Assembly (NCBI RefSeq): GCF_000420705.1
Contig: NZ_ATVL01000011.1
Coordinates: 248,001-312,000, forward strand
Direction of reading: 5' to 3'
Length of the DNA stretch: 64,000 bases
Source of the DNA: Hymenobacter norwichensis DSM 15439
GTDB lineage: Bacteria > Bacteroidota > Bacteroidia > Cytophagales > Hymenobacteraceae
The notes under the pieces are model-generated. The model was not told the origin of the DNA. It did no database searches and saw only the letters and a list, made by a program, of their open reading frames with translations. How positions within the stretch are numbered: position 1 is the first letter of the stretch; the number at the start of each line of letters is the position of its first letter. The position numbers and the translations under genes were made by a program. Of the stretch, positions 17,001 to 25,299 are shown in pieces.

Positions 17001-18038
17001 CGGCGCTTTCACGTCGTACACAAAGTTGTTGAACACGTAATTGGTAGTGCCCCCGTTGATGTCCATGCCCGAGGCAAAGCCGCCGGTGCCACTCGACAGA
17101 ATATCGTAGGTGCGGTTGCGCCCCACCCGGTGCAACACCCCGCTGTTCACGAAGATGGCCTGCGCCGCCGACGTACTGCCCGTGCCCACCAGACCGTGCA
17201 CGCGGTTGTCGAGAATGTTGGCCGAGTTGCTGGCGCCCGTCGAGTAGATGCCGTACACCGCGCTGGCCCCACTGAGGGTGGCTATTTCGGTATTGCTGAC
17301 GCGGGCATTGGTTTGGGAACGAAGGTAGATGCCATACACGGTAGTGGTTGGGCTACCCGTAGCCGCCCCGATAGTAAGTACCCGGCTCGGTGCGCCGCCC
17401 AGTAGCTGGTCTATTTCGTTGCCGTCGTCGGTGCCGCTGGTGGTGGCATCCAGGTTGTAGCCGTAGTAGCAGTCCTGCACGGTGTTCGACAGGAAGCGGT
17501 TCAGGTTGTTGCCGCCGTCTTGCACGTACACCCCGTTGGTGCGGTTGGCGTTGCCGCGGGTCAGGTCCACGGTGGCGTTCTGAATAGTGTTATGGGTGGC
17601 CCCGTCTTTCAGCAGAAACCCATATTCCAGCTGCTGTGCGCCGGTGGTGTTGGTGGCCGCGTCGTTGATGTCAATGCCGTCGAAGGTCACGTAGTCGGCC
17701 CCATCGAGGGTTACGGCCGCGTCGGTGGTGCCCGTGCCCGTGCCTTGCAGTTTGGGGTTGGCCAGGGTACCGTCTTTGCGGAAGATGATGGGGTTGGCGG
17801 CCGTGCCGCTTACGGTAATGGCTGGTACCAGCTCGGCAAACGTAGCGCCGCTTTTCACTTGAAACGTCACGCCGCCCGTGCCCACACCCTGCGCGTTTAG
17901 GGCCGCCACAGCCGCCGCAAACGTGGGGTAGTTGCTAGCGCCGCTGCCCGCCGGGTCAATGGTGCGGGTACCTGTCAGCTGGGCCATGGCGCCGTGGCTG
18001 ATGCCAAGCGCCAGTAAGGCGTAGAAGAGTTTATGCAT
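14019..18038 (-). CDS. T9SS cargo: 1339-aa parallel beta-helix protein
   Basis: Signal peptide MHKLFYALLALGISHGAMAQ, then two related blocks. The first begins about residue 24 (TRTIDPAGSGASNYPTF, AAAVAALNAQGVGTGGVTFQ). The second begins about residue 686 (VKTVGTAATADYPTLTAAVA). Both continue into Asn/Thr/Ser-rich right-handed beta-helix repeats such as NNFVYDV, FNNTIAG and NNLISGI. Near 1160-1250 is an Ig-like domain (GTRVWYADAARTQRLFAGD), then a type A sorting domain (LSVFPNPAL, DVLGRPVHQQQV, GIYLLRLSTEG, end RRVILE). The helix pattern is of polysaccharide lyase/adhesin type, but no lyase site was identified, so an adhesin or surface role is equally possible. Confidence 0.85.
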   Translation of the reverse strand: MHKLFYALLALGISHGAMAQLTGTRTIDPAGSGASNYPTFAAAVAALNAQGVGTGGVTFQVKSGATFAELVPAITVSGTAANPIIFRKDGTLANPKLQGTGTGTTDAAVTLDGADYVTFDGIDINDAATNTTGAQQLEYGFLLKDGATHNTIQNATVDLTRGNANRTNGVYVQDGGNNLNRFLSNTVQDCYYGYNLDATTSGTDDGNEIDQLLGGAPSRVLTIGAATGSPTTTVYGIYLRSQTNARVSNTEIATLSGASAVYGIYSTGASNSANILDNRVHGLVGTGSTSAAQAIFVNSGVLHRVGRNRTYDILSSGTGGFASGMDINGGTTNYVFNNFVYDVKAPGSTAGTSVRALSFRGGTNNYCYHNTVVLTYTATAASNKSGAFYISSAPPVDLRNNIFVNLVTGLPAGGGGVAAAFFKSTASVTNLAATSGNNLFYAGTPSAEKPIFYGVATTPAVDQTLAQYKLRAAPAEQGSATENVPFVNALTDPHIQPGAATQVESGGGSLVASALPVPTDIDGTARTVATPDIGADEGTFVAVDLTGPTITYQPLGNTASTGNRTLATQINDASGVDATASGSPRLYYKKSTDANVFTAPNDATGNGWKWVTPGPAPGTVTLFTIDTSKLRSAPALGDTLQYFVAAQDLATPPNVSASPGAGFAATSVSAITSAPTRPSYYRIIGALSGVKTVGTAATADYPTLTAAVAAVNSSVLGGALTLRLLDATYPTETYPITINPNPGSSNVNTITINSALADQSGSSFTAPASTTTPLLIVDAEHVTVTGEGTSSPTSRGLSFTNNGTATSSGVVFVSGNNVLLSHLNLKAASPTTAYGVAFNGTGSSRIQRSAISRTATAIQTQANCVIFTANDNLIGSTVAADKVSTSGIVILATTTFRVFNNTIAGVTRASGGAAAGIVVGTTSSSGLIFANTISDITQTAATTTDAYGAYGIRLSATSATADIQVVNNLISGIQGTGEDDYTFTPHGIYISSGGGYKLYYNSIWLTGNLANGTTPITAAVALNTGVTGVEMLNNILANEQTTTAAAGKTYALYSASATSPFTTINNNAYSVVGANSTLAYVNGAARPTLAALRTATAQDQASLAARVYFTTSAPGIVSVVPERSCNLDGHARPISGFPADYAGVTRNPTTPDIGAFEFTPTALPAPTAPSLTANLGQPVPPLTATASTGTAGTRVWYADAARTQRLFAGDSYATGRTAVGVYTYYVVDSVNACVSSNTTVTLTIRQPQATVPALRGLSLSVFPNPALATQPLTLEVQGPARLIDTELLDVLGRPVHQQQVRHTTGTSRTELAVPGAAPGIYLLRLSTEGQTTIRRVILE

Positions 18039-18242
18039 AAGTATGAGAAAGGAAGGATGGAAAGCTTTGTGATATTTAGGCTTGACAGTCAGTTGCTTGT
18101 ACTAAAATCCATTGAGGCAGAAACCACTTGCGAGCCTTACAAGGTAGAAGAAGTTACGATTACAAGCCCGACCACCAAGTACAAACCAGCCCGACCGCCG
18201 AAAGGCAGCCGGGCTGGCAGTAACGGCATGAGGTGTAGCGGC

Positions 18243-20159
18243 TTATTCGATAATGATGCTACGGTGCACTACGCCCTCAGTGGTCGTGCATTCTAGGGTG
18301 TAGAACCCAGCCGGCAATTGGTGCAGGTCGAGGACCGCGGCGGTAGCTTGCACGTTGGTGAGCGTAGCGGTGTGGGCCACGCGGCCGGTTACATCAAGCA
18401 CGCGCACACCCACCGTCTGGCGCTGGCTCAGGTGCCAATCCAGCGTGAAACGCCCGTCCGCCGATGGGTTGGGAAACACTTTCAGGCTAGACTCCGGCAA
18501 GCCGGGCTGAGTAGATAGTAGTGCGGACACGTTGAACCGGTACACATACTGGCACCCAAAATCAGGGTTGAAGGTGCGGATGAGCGAGCCACCCACGGCC
18601 GTTAGCAGCCGGAACGAGCCGCTGCCCGCGTTGGGGTTGGCCCACCAGCTCAGCCCGTCGCAGCCGGTATCGTTGATAACCAGGCGGTAGCAGCCGGGCC
18701 CTAGGTTCTGCACGTCGTTGTAGGTGGTTTGGCGCGTAACGCCAGTGCGGGCCGATACCACTTGGTTTTGGGCATCAAACAGCTGCCAGGTGGTTTGGGC
18801 GTTGTTGTTGGTAGTGAAGGAGAACGTAACGTTGGCGGGCAGTACGGGGTTTGGCAAGAACTTGCTGCGCTGCGTATTATTCAGCGTGTTGGCGTCGGGC
18901 TGGCCATTGGCCGTCACTAGGTTCACTTCAAATGTGCCCACGGCCTGCGTCGAAATGATACCGCCGGCCACCGGTAGCGTCACTTCGGTTTGGGCTAAAA
19001 ACGCCAGGTTGCCGGTCCAGGTATAGGTCTGCCATGTGCGTTGGTCGATGCGGTAACGGATGGTCGCACTTGTGAGGGCCGTACTGCCGGTGTTGCGCAG
19101 TAGCACGCGCGCCGCGTCGCAGGCAGGGTTTTCGCGGAAGTAGTTTTCGTTGTTGGTTGGCACAATGATGTCTTCTAAGGCCGCATCTACCACGAAGTTG
19201 GGCGCGCTATAGCTCACCAGTTGCGTATGCCAGTAGTAACCTGCGTTGGCCAAAGTCTGGTTGGAGGCCTGATAGGCGGGCATGTTGATGTTTACGCGGC
19301 GGGCCGGGCTACCAGCTGTAGGTAGGGCCCCTAGGTCGTCGTAAATAGCATCTACTGCGTTGCCGGGGCACCAGTTGGCGCGGTTGTATATCCAGGTACC
19401 GGTTTGCGGGTACACTTGGTTGAGGCCGCAGTTGTTGCGCCAGAGAGGGTGCTGCCTCACCAAGTTGTTGTCGAGCAGCAGATCGAACGAGAAGTTGCAG
19501 AACTCGGCACAGTTGCTGGGGTCGGCACCGTGCCCCGTAACAATGCTTTTCAATTGCGCCGAGGCTGCGCCAGTTGCTGCCGCCACTGGCTTATCAAGCA
19601 AGTGGTTTTCAATAGGATCGGCAACCCGGCCGTAGGGGAAATAGCCGCTGTACACGTTGGTGGCATCAAGGGCGTCGCGCGGCGGGGTGCCTTCAATGTA
19701 CTCCAGATACATCGTCAAGCTAAAACCCCAAGAGTAGCCGTCGTAGCGGTAGCGCATGGTGCGGGTGCCCTTAAGCACAGAGGCATAATCGGTTACGTCG
19801 ATTGCATAGTCGTGTTTGCGGTTCTGCTGGAGCCAGTCGGAAGCATAGGGCGTGATAACGCGGGCAATTTCCAGCGTGTCGTGGCTGGGTGGCAGCACCA
19901 GCACCTGGGTGGTGTAGTCCCAAGACCCGCAATATTGCGTGCCGGGCTCACAAGCATAGCGCCCCAGCACGTAATGCAGACGAATCTTGCTGTAGCGACC
20001 CGCGGCCGGCAGTACTGCGGTGGTATCAAAGTCGCCGTAGTGCGTAATGTGCCGGTTACTGAAAATGGTAACGCGGGTGGTGTCGCCGGGGGCGGCCCAA
20101 GTCTGGGTGCTGGTTAGCAGCGCGAAGAATAAGAAAAGTAGGAGTACAGGTTGGCGCAT
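18243..20159 (-). CDS. T9SS cargo related to peptide-N-glycosidase F
   Basis: 638 residues from the ATG at 20159, with signal peptide MRQPVLLLFLFFALLTSTQT. Two regions match the PNGase F double-jellyroll: an N-terminal part with QYCGSWDYTTQVLVL and LEIARVITPYASDW, and a C-terminal part with GHGADPSNCAEFCNFSFDLL and LNQVYPQTGTWIYNRANWCP. A longer C-terminal stretch ends in a sorting domain (SSLKVFPNPSADGRF, VGVRVLDVTGRV, AGFYTLECTTTEG, RSIIIE). PNGase F cuts the amide between GlcNAc and Asn on N-glycoproteins; the acidic residues of the enzyme were not aligned here, so activity is inferred. It lies in series with the beta-helix gene. Confidence 0.78.
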   Translation of the reverse strand: MRQPVLLLFLFFALLTSTQTWAAPGDTTRVTIFSNRHITHYGDFDTTAVLPAAGRYSKIRLHYVLGRYACEPGTQYCGSWDYTTQVLVLPPSHDTLEIARVITPYASDWLQQNRKHDYAIDVTDYASVLKGTRTMRYRYDGYSWGFSLTMYLEYIEGTPPRDALDATNVYSGYFPYGRVADPIENHLLDKPVAAATGAASAQLKSIVTGHGADPSNCAEFCNFSFDLLLDNNLVRQHPLWRNNCGLNQVYPQTGTWIYNRANWCPGNAVDAIYDDLGALPTAGSPARRVNINMPAYQASNQTLANAGYYWHTQLVSYSAPNFVVDAALEDIIVPTNNENYFRENPACDAARVLLRNTGSTALTSATIRYRIDQRTWQTYTWTGNLAFLAQTEVTLPVAGGIISTQAVGTFEVNLVTANGQPDANTLNNTQRSKFLPNPVLPANVTFSFTTNNNAQTTWQLFDAQNQVVSARTGVTRQTTYNDVQNLGPGCYRLVINDTGCDGLSWWANPNAGSGSFRLLTAVGGSLIRTFNPDFGCQYVYRFNVSALLSTQPGLPESSLKVFPNPSADGRFTLDWHLSQRQTVGVRVLDVTGRVAHTATLTNVQATAAVLDLHQLPAGFYTLECTTTEGVVHRSIIIE

Positions 20160-20450
20160 ACGCAAAATGGAAAAGTGGAAATGAAGGATATTTACTATAG
20201 CAATACTAAGTGAAACCAAGTGGAGTAAGTGTTAACTAGTTGAAAAATAAAGTTATACAAAATCGTTTGCGCTGGACTTTCGCTATGAGCCGCTTCTTGT
20301 TGTCACCTTAGGAGCCGGCGTTGCTCAGTTCAGGCAGTAGCCGTTGGTACCGCAGATTACATGTCGGCAAACCGAAGAATACGGGCCAAGCACGACGCAG
20401 GCTGGCATTTTTGCGTACGCTCTATCTCCACTGTATCTACTTCCGTCGTC

Positions 20451-21443
20451 ATGGCCGCCAAGAAAGCTACTCCCCAGCCCGAGTCCTCCGAATCTAGCAA
20501 ACCCGCTACCCAGAAACCCACCGCCACCCCAGCTGCTAAAAGCGCCGCCAATGCCACCGAGGCCCCCAAGCCCGTGAAGCGCCCCACGGCCAAAGACATG
20601 AAAGAGCACGCTCAGAAGCTGCCCTATCCGGCCAAGCAAGCTGATATGAAGCTGCAACCCGGCATGAGCTTCAGCACCTACCGCGCCGCTGCCAAGCTTC
20701 AGGATAAAATTGCGTTGGTAACCGGCGCTGATTCCGGCATCGGGCGGGCGGTAGCCGTGGCTTTTGCCATGGAAGGTGCCCACGTGGCTGTGCTCTTCAA
20801 CGAAAACGTGGTGGACGCCGAAGAAACCAAGCGCCTCGTAGAAGCCCAGGGCCGCCGCTGCATCCTGCTGCAAAGCGACGTGCGCGACCCAGAGCAGTGC
20901 AAGCAAGCCGTGCGCCGCACCCGCGCCGAGCTAGGTGGCCTCAACATTCTGGTCAACAACGCCGCGTTTCAGATGAGCCAGGAGAAGTTCGAGGACATCC
21001 CCGAAGAGCAGATCCGCCGCACCTTCGATACCAACATCCTGGGCTACATCTGGATGGCGCAGGCCGCCATTCCGCACCTCCAGGAAAACGACTGTATCAT
21101 CAACACCGGCAGCATCGTGGGCCTCACCGGCATCCCGATTCTAGTGGATTACGCCTGCACCAAGTCGGCCATTCATGCCCTCACCAAGAGCCTAGCCACC
21201 TACCTCGGCGAGAAAGGCATTCGGGTGAACTGCGTGGTGCCCGGCCCAGTCTGGACGCCCAACATCCCCGGCACCATGCCCCGCGAAGAAATCGAAAAAT
21301 TCGGCTACGAAGTGGCGCTGGCCCGCCCCGGCCAACCCGAAGAACTAGCCCCCGCCTACGTGCTGCTCGCCTCTCAAGACGGCTCTTTCATGACTGGTAG
21401 CCTGGTCCACGTCACCGGCGGTAAAATGAGTTCCGATCAGTAA
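20451..21443 (+). CDS. SDR oxidoreductase with long Lys/Pro/Ala-rich N-terminal tail
   Basis: 330 residues from the ATG at 20451. About 85 N-terminal residues are rich in Ala, Lys, Pro and Thr (MAAKKATPQPESSESSKPAT and on). The Rossmann domain has TGADSGIGRA (about 91-100), NNAA, Asn194, Ser221 and the YACTK active site (Tyr234, Lys238). This resembles general-stress SDRs such as YdaD/YghA, which reduce aldehydes or sugars with NAD(P)H, but the tail is much longer than usual. A start at 20361 would extend it further and is less likely. A palindromic repeat follows the stop. Confidence 0.9.
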   Translation: MAAKKATPQPESSESSKPATQKPTATPAAKSAANATEAPKPVKRPTAKDMKEHAQKLPYPAKQADMKLQPGMSFSTYRAAAKLQDKIALVTGADSGIGRAVAVAFAMEGAHVAVLFNENVVDAEETKRLVEAQGRRCILLQSDVRDPEQCKQAVRRTRAELGGLNILVNNAAFQMSQEKFEDIPEEQIRRTFDTNILGYIWMAQAAIPHLQENDCIINTGSIVGLTGIPILVDYACTKSAIHALTKSLATYLGEKGIRVNCVVPGPVWTPNIPGTMPREEIEKFGYEVALARPGQPEELAPAYVLLASQDGSFMTGSLVHVTGGKMSSDQ

Positions 21444-21512
21444 GGCGCTGATATTATGCGTTTAAGAAAGATAGTTATGCTACACGTAATGTAGGGACTA
21501 CCTTCATAGGCC

Positions 21513-21606
21513 GTCATTCCGAGCTTAGCGAGGAACCTCGCGCGCTGATGCTGGAGTAGCAATTCTAACGTCAGCACGCTAGATTCCTCGCCAAGCTCGG
21601 AATGAC
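21513..21606. repeat. Palindromic repeat copy B (CATTCCGAG subtype)
   Basis: Left half GTCATTCCGAGCTTAGCGAG and on to GCGCGCTGATG; right half begins near 21570 ACGTCAGCACGCTAGATTCC and ends GCTCGGAATGAC at 21606. The arms are about 40 bp, with a few mismatches and a loop of about 16 nt. It lies between the SDR (+) and AraC (-) genes. Confidence 0.85.
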
Positions 21607-21641
21607 GTTTTTGAGGTTATTTTACTGTCTTCCGAAGCGAA

Positions 21642-22487
21642 TCAGGCGCGGTGACGCTTCTTGAATTGCAGTGGATTCTCGCCGGTAATTCGCCGGAACG
21701 TTTTGGTGAAATACGACAGGTTCTCGAAGCCACAAGCGAAGCACGCTTCCGACACGGTGGCATCCTGCAACAACAGCCTCTGGGCCTGATGCACTCGGTA
21801 TTGATTAAGAAACTGGGTGAAAGTCAGCCGGGTAATGCGCTTGAAATACCGGCAGAAAGCGGCTTCCGTCAGGTTGGTGAGGGCCGCCACCTCCCGAATC
21901 TCGATTTTGCGCGGGTAGTGCTCGGCCACCACTTCGCTCACCCGCTGAAGCCGCTGCTGCTCCTGCAAGTTGTACGCGCTGATAACAGCCTCCCCGTGTA
22001 GTAGTTGGTGGTCGGCGCTAGTGGCTAGCTCCTGGAATATGCGCAATAGCGTCAGCAGCCGTTCAAACGGTGCCATGTCAGCTAGTTGCCCGAGGTGTTG
22101 ACCAATGCGGCGCTTGGTTTCGCCGTGGAAGGAGACACCCAGGCGGGCCCGTTCAAAGAGCTGCGTAATGGCTGCAAACTCGGGGGTTTTCCGGAAGGCG
22201 TCGCCCAGGAAATGGTCTTTCAGCTGAACCACCACTTTCTTGGGCTCCGTTACCACGCCATAGTCGAAATTCAGGTGCGGGATGTTGGGGCCAATGAACA
22301 CCAAGTCGCTGCCCTCGTAGCGCGAAATATGGTCGCCGACGTGGCGGGTGCCGTTGGCACCCTCGATGTAGGCTAACTCATATTCGGGGTGATAGTGCCA
22401 GAAAAACACATCCGTTACGCACGGAGTTAACAGCAGACGAAACGAGCTTTCGGCGTCGGGCAGGATATGCTCACGGACTATCTTCAT
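21642..22487 (-). CDS. AraC family transcriptional regulator
   Basis: 281 residues. The N-terminal cupin-like domain contains FFWHYHPEYELAYIEGANGT and SDLVFIGPNIPHLNFDYG. The C-terminal 100 residues form the two helix-turn-helices: IEIREVAALTNLTEAAFCRY, FKRITRLTFTQFLNQYRVHQ, then ATVSEACFACGFENLSYFTK and TFRRITGENPLQFKK. It is divergent from the GH97 gene with a palindrome in the shared region, so it may control GH97 in response to a sugar. The inducer is unknown. Confidence 0.92.
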   Translation of the reverse strand: MKIVREHILPDAESSFRLLLTPCVTDVFFWHYHPEYELAYIEGANGTRHVGDHISRYEGSDLVFIGPNIPHLNFDYGVVTEPKKVVVQLKDHFLGDAFRKTPEFAAITQLFERARLGVSFHGETKRRIGQHLGQLADMAPFERLLTLLRIFQELATSADHQLLHGEAVISAYNLQEQQRLQRVSEVVAEHYPRKIEIREVAALTNLTEAAFCRYFKRITRLTFTQFLNQYRVHQAQRLLLQDATVSEACFACGFENLSYFTKTFRRITGENPLQFKKRHRA

Positions 22488-22878
22488 GCGTGGTTTTAGT
22501 CACTTATCCAGCCAAATCGACAATTTTGGCGGAATGGAGAGCAATATAGTGCTAAAACTAGCAAGTTGAGTCCTAACCCTTTGGTCTAGAACGGCTGCAA
22601 CTTTGTGAGGCTTTTGGTTGCCACTTGCTGGCGTTTCTACCAAACAGCCGTCATGCAGAGCGCAGCGAAGCATCTCGCGTGCCGACGTTGCAGTATCAAT
22701 CCAATGTCAGCAGGCGAGATGCTTCGCTGCGCTCTGCATGACAGTCTTGTTTTGATTAAGACAACCTTAGTGTCCACACACCTTAGAGACGCAATTGCTT
22801 AATGACCTTAAGCGCTTCTTGCTGGTTCTGTTTTCCCGCCTAATTGCCCGTTCCCCTTTCCATTCCCACTCCTCTTAC
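22488..22878. other. Divergent AraC/GH97 intergenic region
   Basis: A 391-base region between the AraC regulator start and the GH97 start. It contains the complete palindromic repeat at 22650-22742. No further gene was found. The sequence CAACTTTGTG around 22600 is one base from a -7 box on the plus strand, but I cannot assign the start site. Confidence 0.5.
22650..22742. repeat. Palindromic repeat copy C (CATGCAGAG subtype)
   Basis: Left arm GTCATGCAGAGCGCAGCGAA (and on to CATCTCGCGTGC) starts at 22650; right arm CAGGCGAGATGCTTCGCTGC and GCTCTGCATGAC ends at 22742. The arms are near-perfect, about 36 bp, with the centre containing CGACG and TGTCAG remnants. Confidence 0.88.
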
Positions 22879-25038
22879 ATGATGCATCATTCCTTCTTTC
22901 AAGCGTCAACTACTGGCTGCAAAGCCGCCCGGTTGCTGCTCCTGCTCTGCGTTAGTTTGCTTTGGCAAACGGCCAGCGCCCAGGAAATCAAGTCACCTAA
23001 CACCAACCTGACGCTCACCTTCGCGCTGCAAAACGACGGCGTGCCCACGTACCGCCTCACCTACAAGGGTCGCGACGTTATCCGCCAGAGCAAGCTGGGG
23101 TTGGAGCTGAAAAACGCGCCGGCCCTCACCAATGGGTTTGCTGTGGCCGGCACCAAGCAAGCCACCTTCAACGAAACTTGGCAGCCGGTGTGGGGCGAGG
23201 TGAAAACCATCCGCAACCACTACAACGAGCTGGCCGTGACCCTCACTCAAGCCGCCACCCAGCGTACCATATTGGTGCGCTTCCGGGTGTTCGACGATGG
23301 GCTGGGCCTGCGCTACGAGTTTCCACGCCAGCCGAAGCTCGACTACTTCACTATCAAGGAGGAACGCACGCAGTTTGCGCTGGCCGGCGACCACAAAGCA
23401 TTCTGGCTGCCCGGTGACTACGACACCCAGGAGTACAGCACCGTTACCTCGAACCTGTCGGAAATTCGGGGCAAGATGAAAGCGGCTACCACACCCAACG
23501 CCTCCCAAACGCCTTTCTCGGCCACGGGCGTGCAAACGCCGCTCATGCTCAAGAGCAAGGACGGCCTCTACATCAACATCCACGAGGCGGCCCTAATCGA
23601 CTACTCGGCCATGCACCTGGAGCTCGATGACAAGAACTTCGTGCTGGAGTCGCACCTGACGCCCGATGCGATAGGCGACAAAGGCCTCATCCAGACCCCG
23701 GCTGTTTCGCCTTGGCGCACTGTGATTGTGAGTGATAAAGCGGGTGATATTCTGGAGTCGAAGTTGGTGCTGAACCTCAACGAGCCCACCAAGTTCAAGG
23801 ACGTGTCCTGGATTAAGCCGGTGAAGTATGTAGGGGTGTGGTGGGAGATGATTACGGGCAAGAGCAGCTGGTCGTACACCAACCAAGAGAACATCAAGCT
23901 CGACTCCATCGACTACTCCAAAGTGAAGCCCAACGGCACCCATGGCGCCAACAACGCCCACGTGAAAGAGTACATCGACTTCGCCGCCAAACATGGTTTC
24001 GCCGCCGTGCTGGTGGAAGGCTGGAACACGGGTTGGGAAGATTGGTTCGGCAAGCACAAAGACTACGTGTTCGACTTCGTGACGCCATACCCCGATTTCG
24101 ATGTGCAGGAGTTACAGCGCTACGCCGCCAGCAAAAACGTGAAGATCATCATGCACCACGAAACCTCGGGCTCGGTGCGCAACTATGAGCGGCACCTGGA
24201 TTCGGCGTTTCAGTTCATGAACAAGTACGGCTACAACGCCGTGAAAACCGGCTACGTGGGCGACATTGTGCCCCTGGGCCACCACCACTACGACCAGTGG
24301 GTGAACAACCATTACCAGTACGTGCTGGAAAAGGCCGCCGAGCATAAAATCATGGTGAACGGCCACGAAGCGGTGCGCCCCACTGGCCTAGCCCGCACCT
24401 TCCCCAACCTGATTGGCAACGAAGCCGCCCGCGGCACCGAGTACGAGGCTTTCGGTGGCAACAACGCCGACCACACCACCATCTTGCCCTTCACGCGCCT
24501 CATCGGCGGGCCGATGGACTACACGCCGGGTATCTTCCAAACCAAAGTCAGCGCCTACAACCCGCAGAATACCTCCTTCGTGCACAGCACGTTGGCCCGA
24601 CAGCTGGCCCTCTACGTGACCATGTACAGCCCCCTGCAAATGGCCGCCGACCTGCCCGAAACCTACAACAAGCACCTCGACGCTTTCCAGTTCATCAAGG
24701 ACGTGGCCGTAGATTGGGACGATAGCAAAGTACTGGAAGCCGAACCCGGCGACTACATCACCTACGCCCGCAAAGCCAAGGGCAAAACCAGCTGGTTCGT
24801 AGGCAGCACCTGCGACGAAAACGGCCGCACCTCGAAAATCAACCTGAACTTCCTCGACCCCGGCAAAAAGTACGTGGCCACCATCTACGCCGACGGCAAA
24901 AACGCGCACTACGAGAAGAACCCGCAGGCCTACGCCATCCGCAAGATGAACGTAACCAGCAGGTCCAAGCTAAGCCAATATTGCGCCCCAGGTGGTGGCT
25001 ATGCCATCAGCATCATGGAAGCCAGCGCGGCACGCTAG
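22879..25038 (+). CDS. GH97 family alpha-glucosidase/alpha-galactosidase
   Basis: 719 residues from the ATG at 22879, with signal peptide ending near QTASAQ. The N-terminal beta-sandwich (LTLTFALQNDGVPTY, LGLRYEFP) precedes a TIM barrel: VGVWWEMITGKSSW, GFAAVLVEGWNTGWEDW, VKIIMHHETSGSVRNY, NAVKTGYVGDI, IMVNGHEAVRPTGLARTFPN, and GNEAARGTEYEAFGG. These are GH97 hallmarks. The Glu residues in VEGWNTG, HHETSG and GHEAV correspond to candidate catalytic/Ca-ligand residues in the SusB type; inverting and retaining members both exist, so the stereochemistry is not fixed here. A divergent AraC gene suggests sugar-responsive control. Confidence 0.92.
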   Translation: MMHHSFFQASTTGCKAARLLLLLCVSLLWQTASAQEIKSPNTNLTLTFALQNDGVPTYRLTYKGRDVIRQSKLGLELKNAPALTNGFAVAGTKQATFNETWQPVWGEVKTIRNHYNELAVTLTQAATQRTILVRFRVFDDGLGLRYEFPRQPKLDYFTIKEERTQFALAGDHKAFWLPGDYDTQEYSTVTSNLSEIRGKMKAATTPNASQTPFSATGVQTPLMLKSKDGLYINIHEAALIDYSAMHLELDDKNFVLESHLTPDAIGDKGLIQTPAVSPWRTVIVSDKAGDILESKLVLNLNEPTKFKDVSWIKPVKYVGVWWEMITGKSSWSYTNQENIKLDSIDYSKVKPNGTHGANNAHVKEYIDFAAKHGFAAVLVEGWNTGWEDWFGKHKDYVFDFVTPYPDFDVQELQRYAASKNVKIIMHHETSGSVRNYERHLDSAFQFMNKYGYNAVKTGYVGDIVPLGHHHYDQWVNNHYQYVLEKAAEHKIMVNGHEAVRPTGLARTFPNLIGNEAARGTEYEAFGGNNADHTTILPFTRLIGGPMDYTPGIFQTKVSAYNPQNTSFVHSTLARQLALYVTMYSPLQMAADLPETYNKHLDAFQFIKDVAVDWDDSKVLEAEPGDYITYARKAKGKTSWFVGSTCDENGRTSKINLNFLDPGKKYVATIYADGKNAHYEKNPQAYAIRKMNVTSRSKLSQYCAPGGGYAISIMEASAAR

Positions 25039-25080
25039 TAGCTAGAGAGGAAAATCGAAAGCACCGATTCCTATATTAAA

Positions 25081-25187
25081 AGCCCGTCATGCAGAGGCGA
25101 AGCCGAAGCATCTCGCGTGCTGACGACAGGTTACTAATCTTACGTCAGCACGCGAGATGCTTCGGCTTCGCCTCTGCATGACGGGCT
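25081..25187. repeat. Palindromic repeat copy D, 45-bp perfect arms
   Basis: Left arm 25081-25125 begins AGCCCGTCATGCAGAGGCGA and ends CTCGCGTGCTGACG; right arm 25143-25187 is its exact complement. The loop is 17 nt (25126-25142). It is the best-preserved copy in the window, immediately after GH97. Confidence 0.95.
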
Positions 25188-25217
25188 TCTTAGTATTAAG
25201 GTTCACGCCCTTGCTAG

Positions 25218-25280
25218 TACACAACTACGCCCTGCGGCACCCAGGTTCTTGAACCGGGTATAGCAGGGCGTAGTTGTGTA
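25218..25280. terminator. Bidirectional terminator-like hairpin
   Basis: Perfect 18-bp arms: TACACAACTACGCCCTGC at 25218-25235 and its complement at 25263-25280. The loop holds a second smaller stem (ACCCAGGTTC/GAACCGGGT). It lies between GH97 (+) and the response regulator (-). Confidence 0.75.
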
Positions 25281-25299
25281 GGTGGCTCCTAACTCAGCC

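Noticed and set aside
19404..20117. 237-aa plus-strand frame
   Set aside because: Antisense shadow of the PNGase F-like gene.
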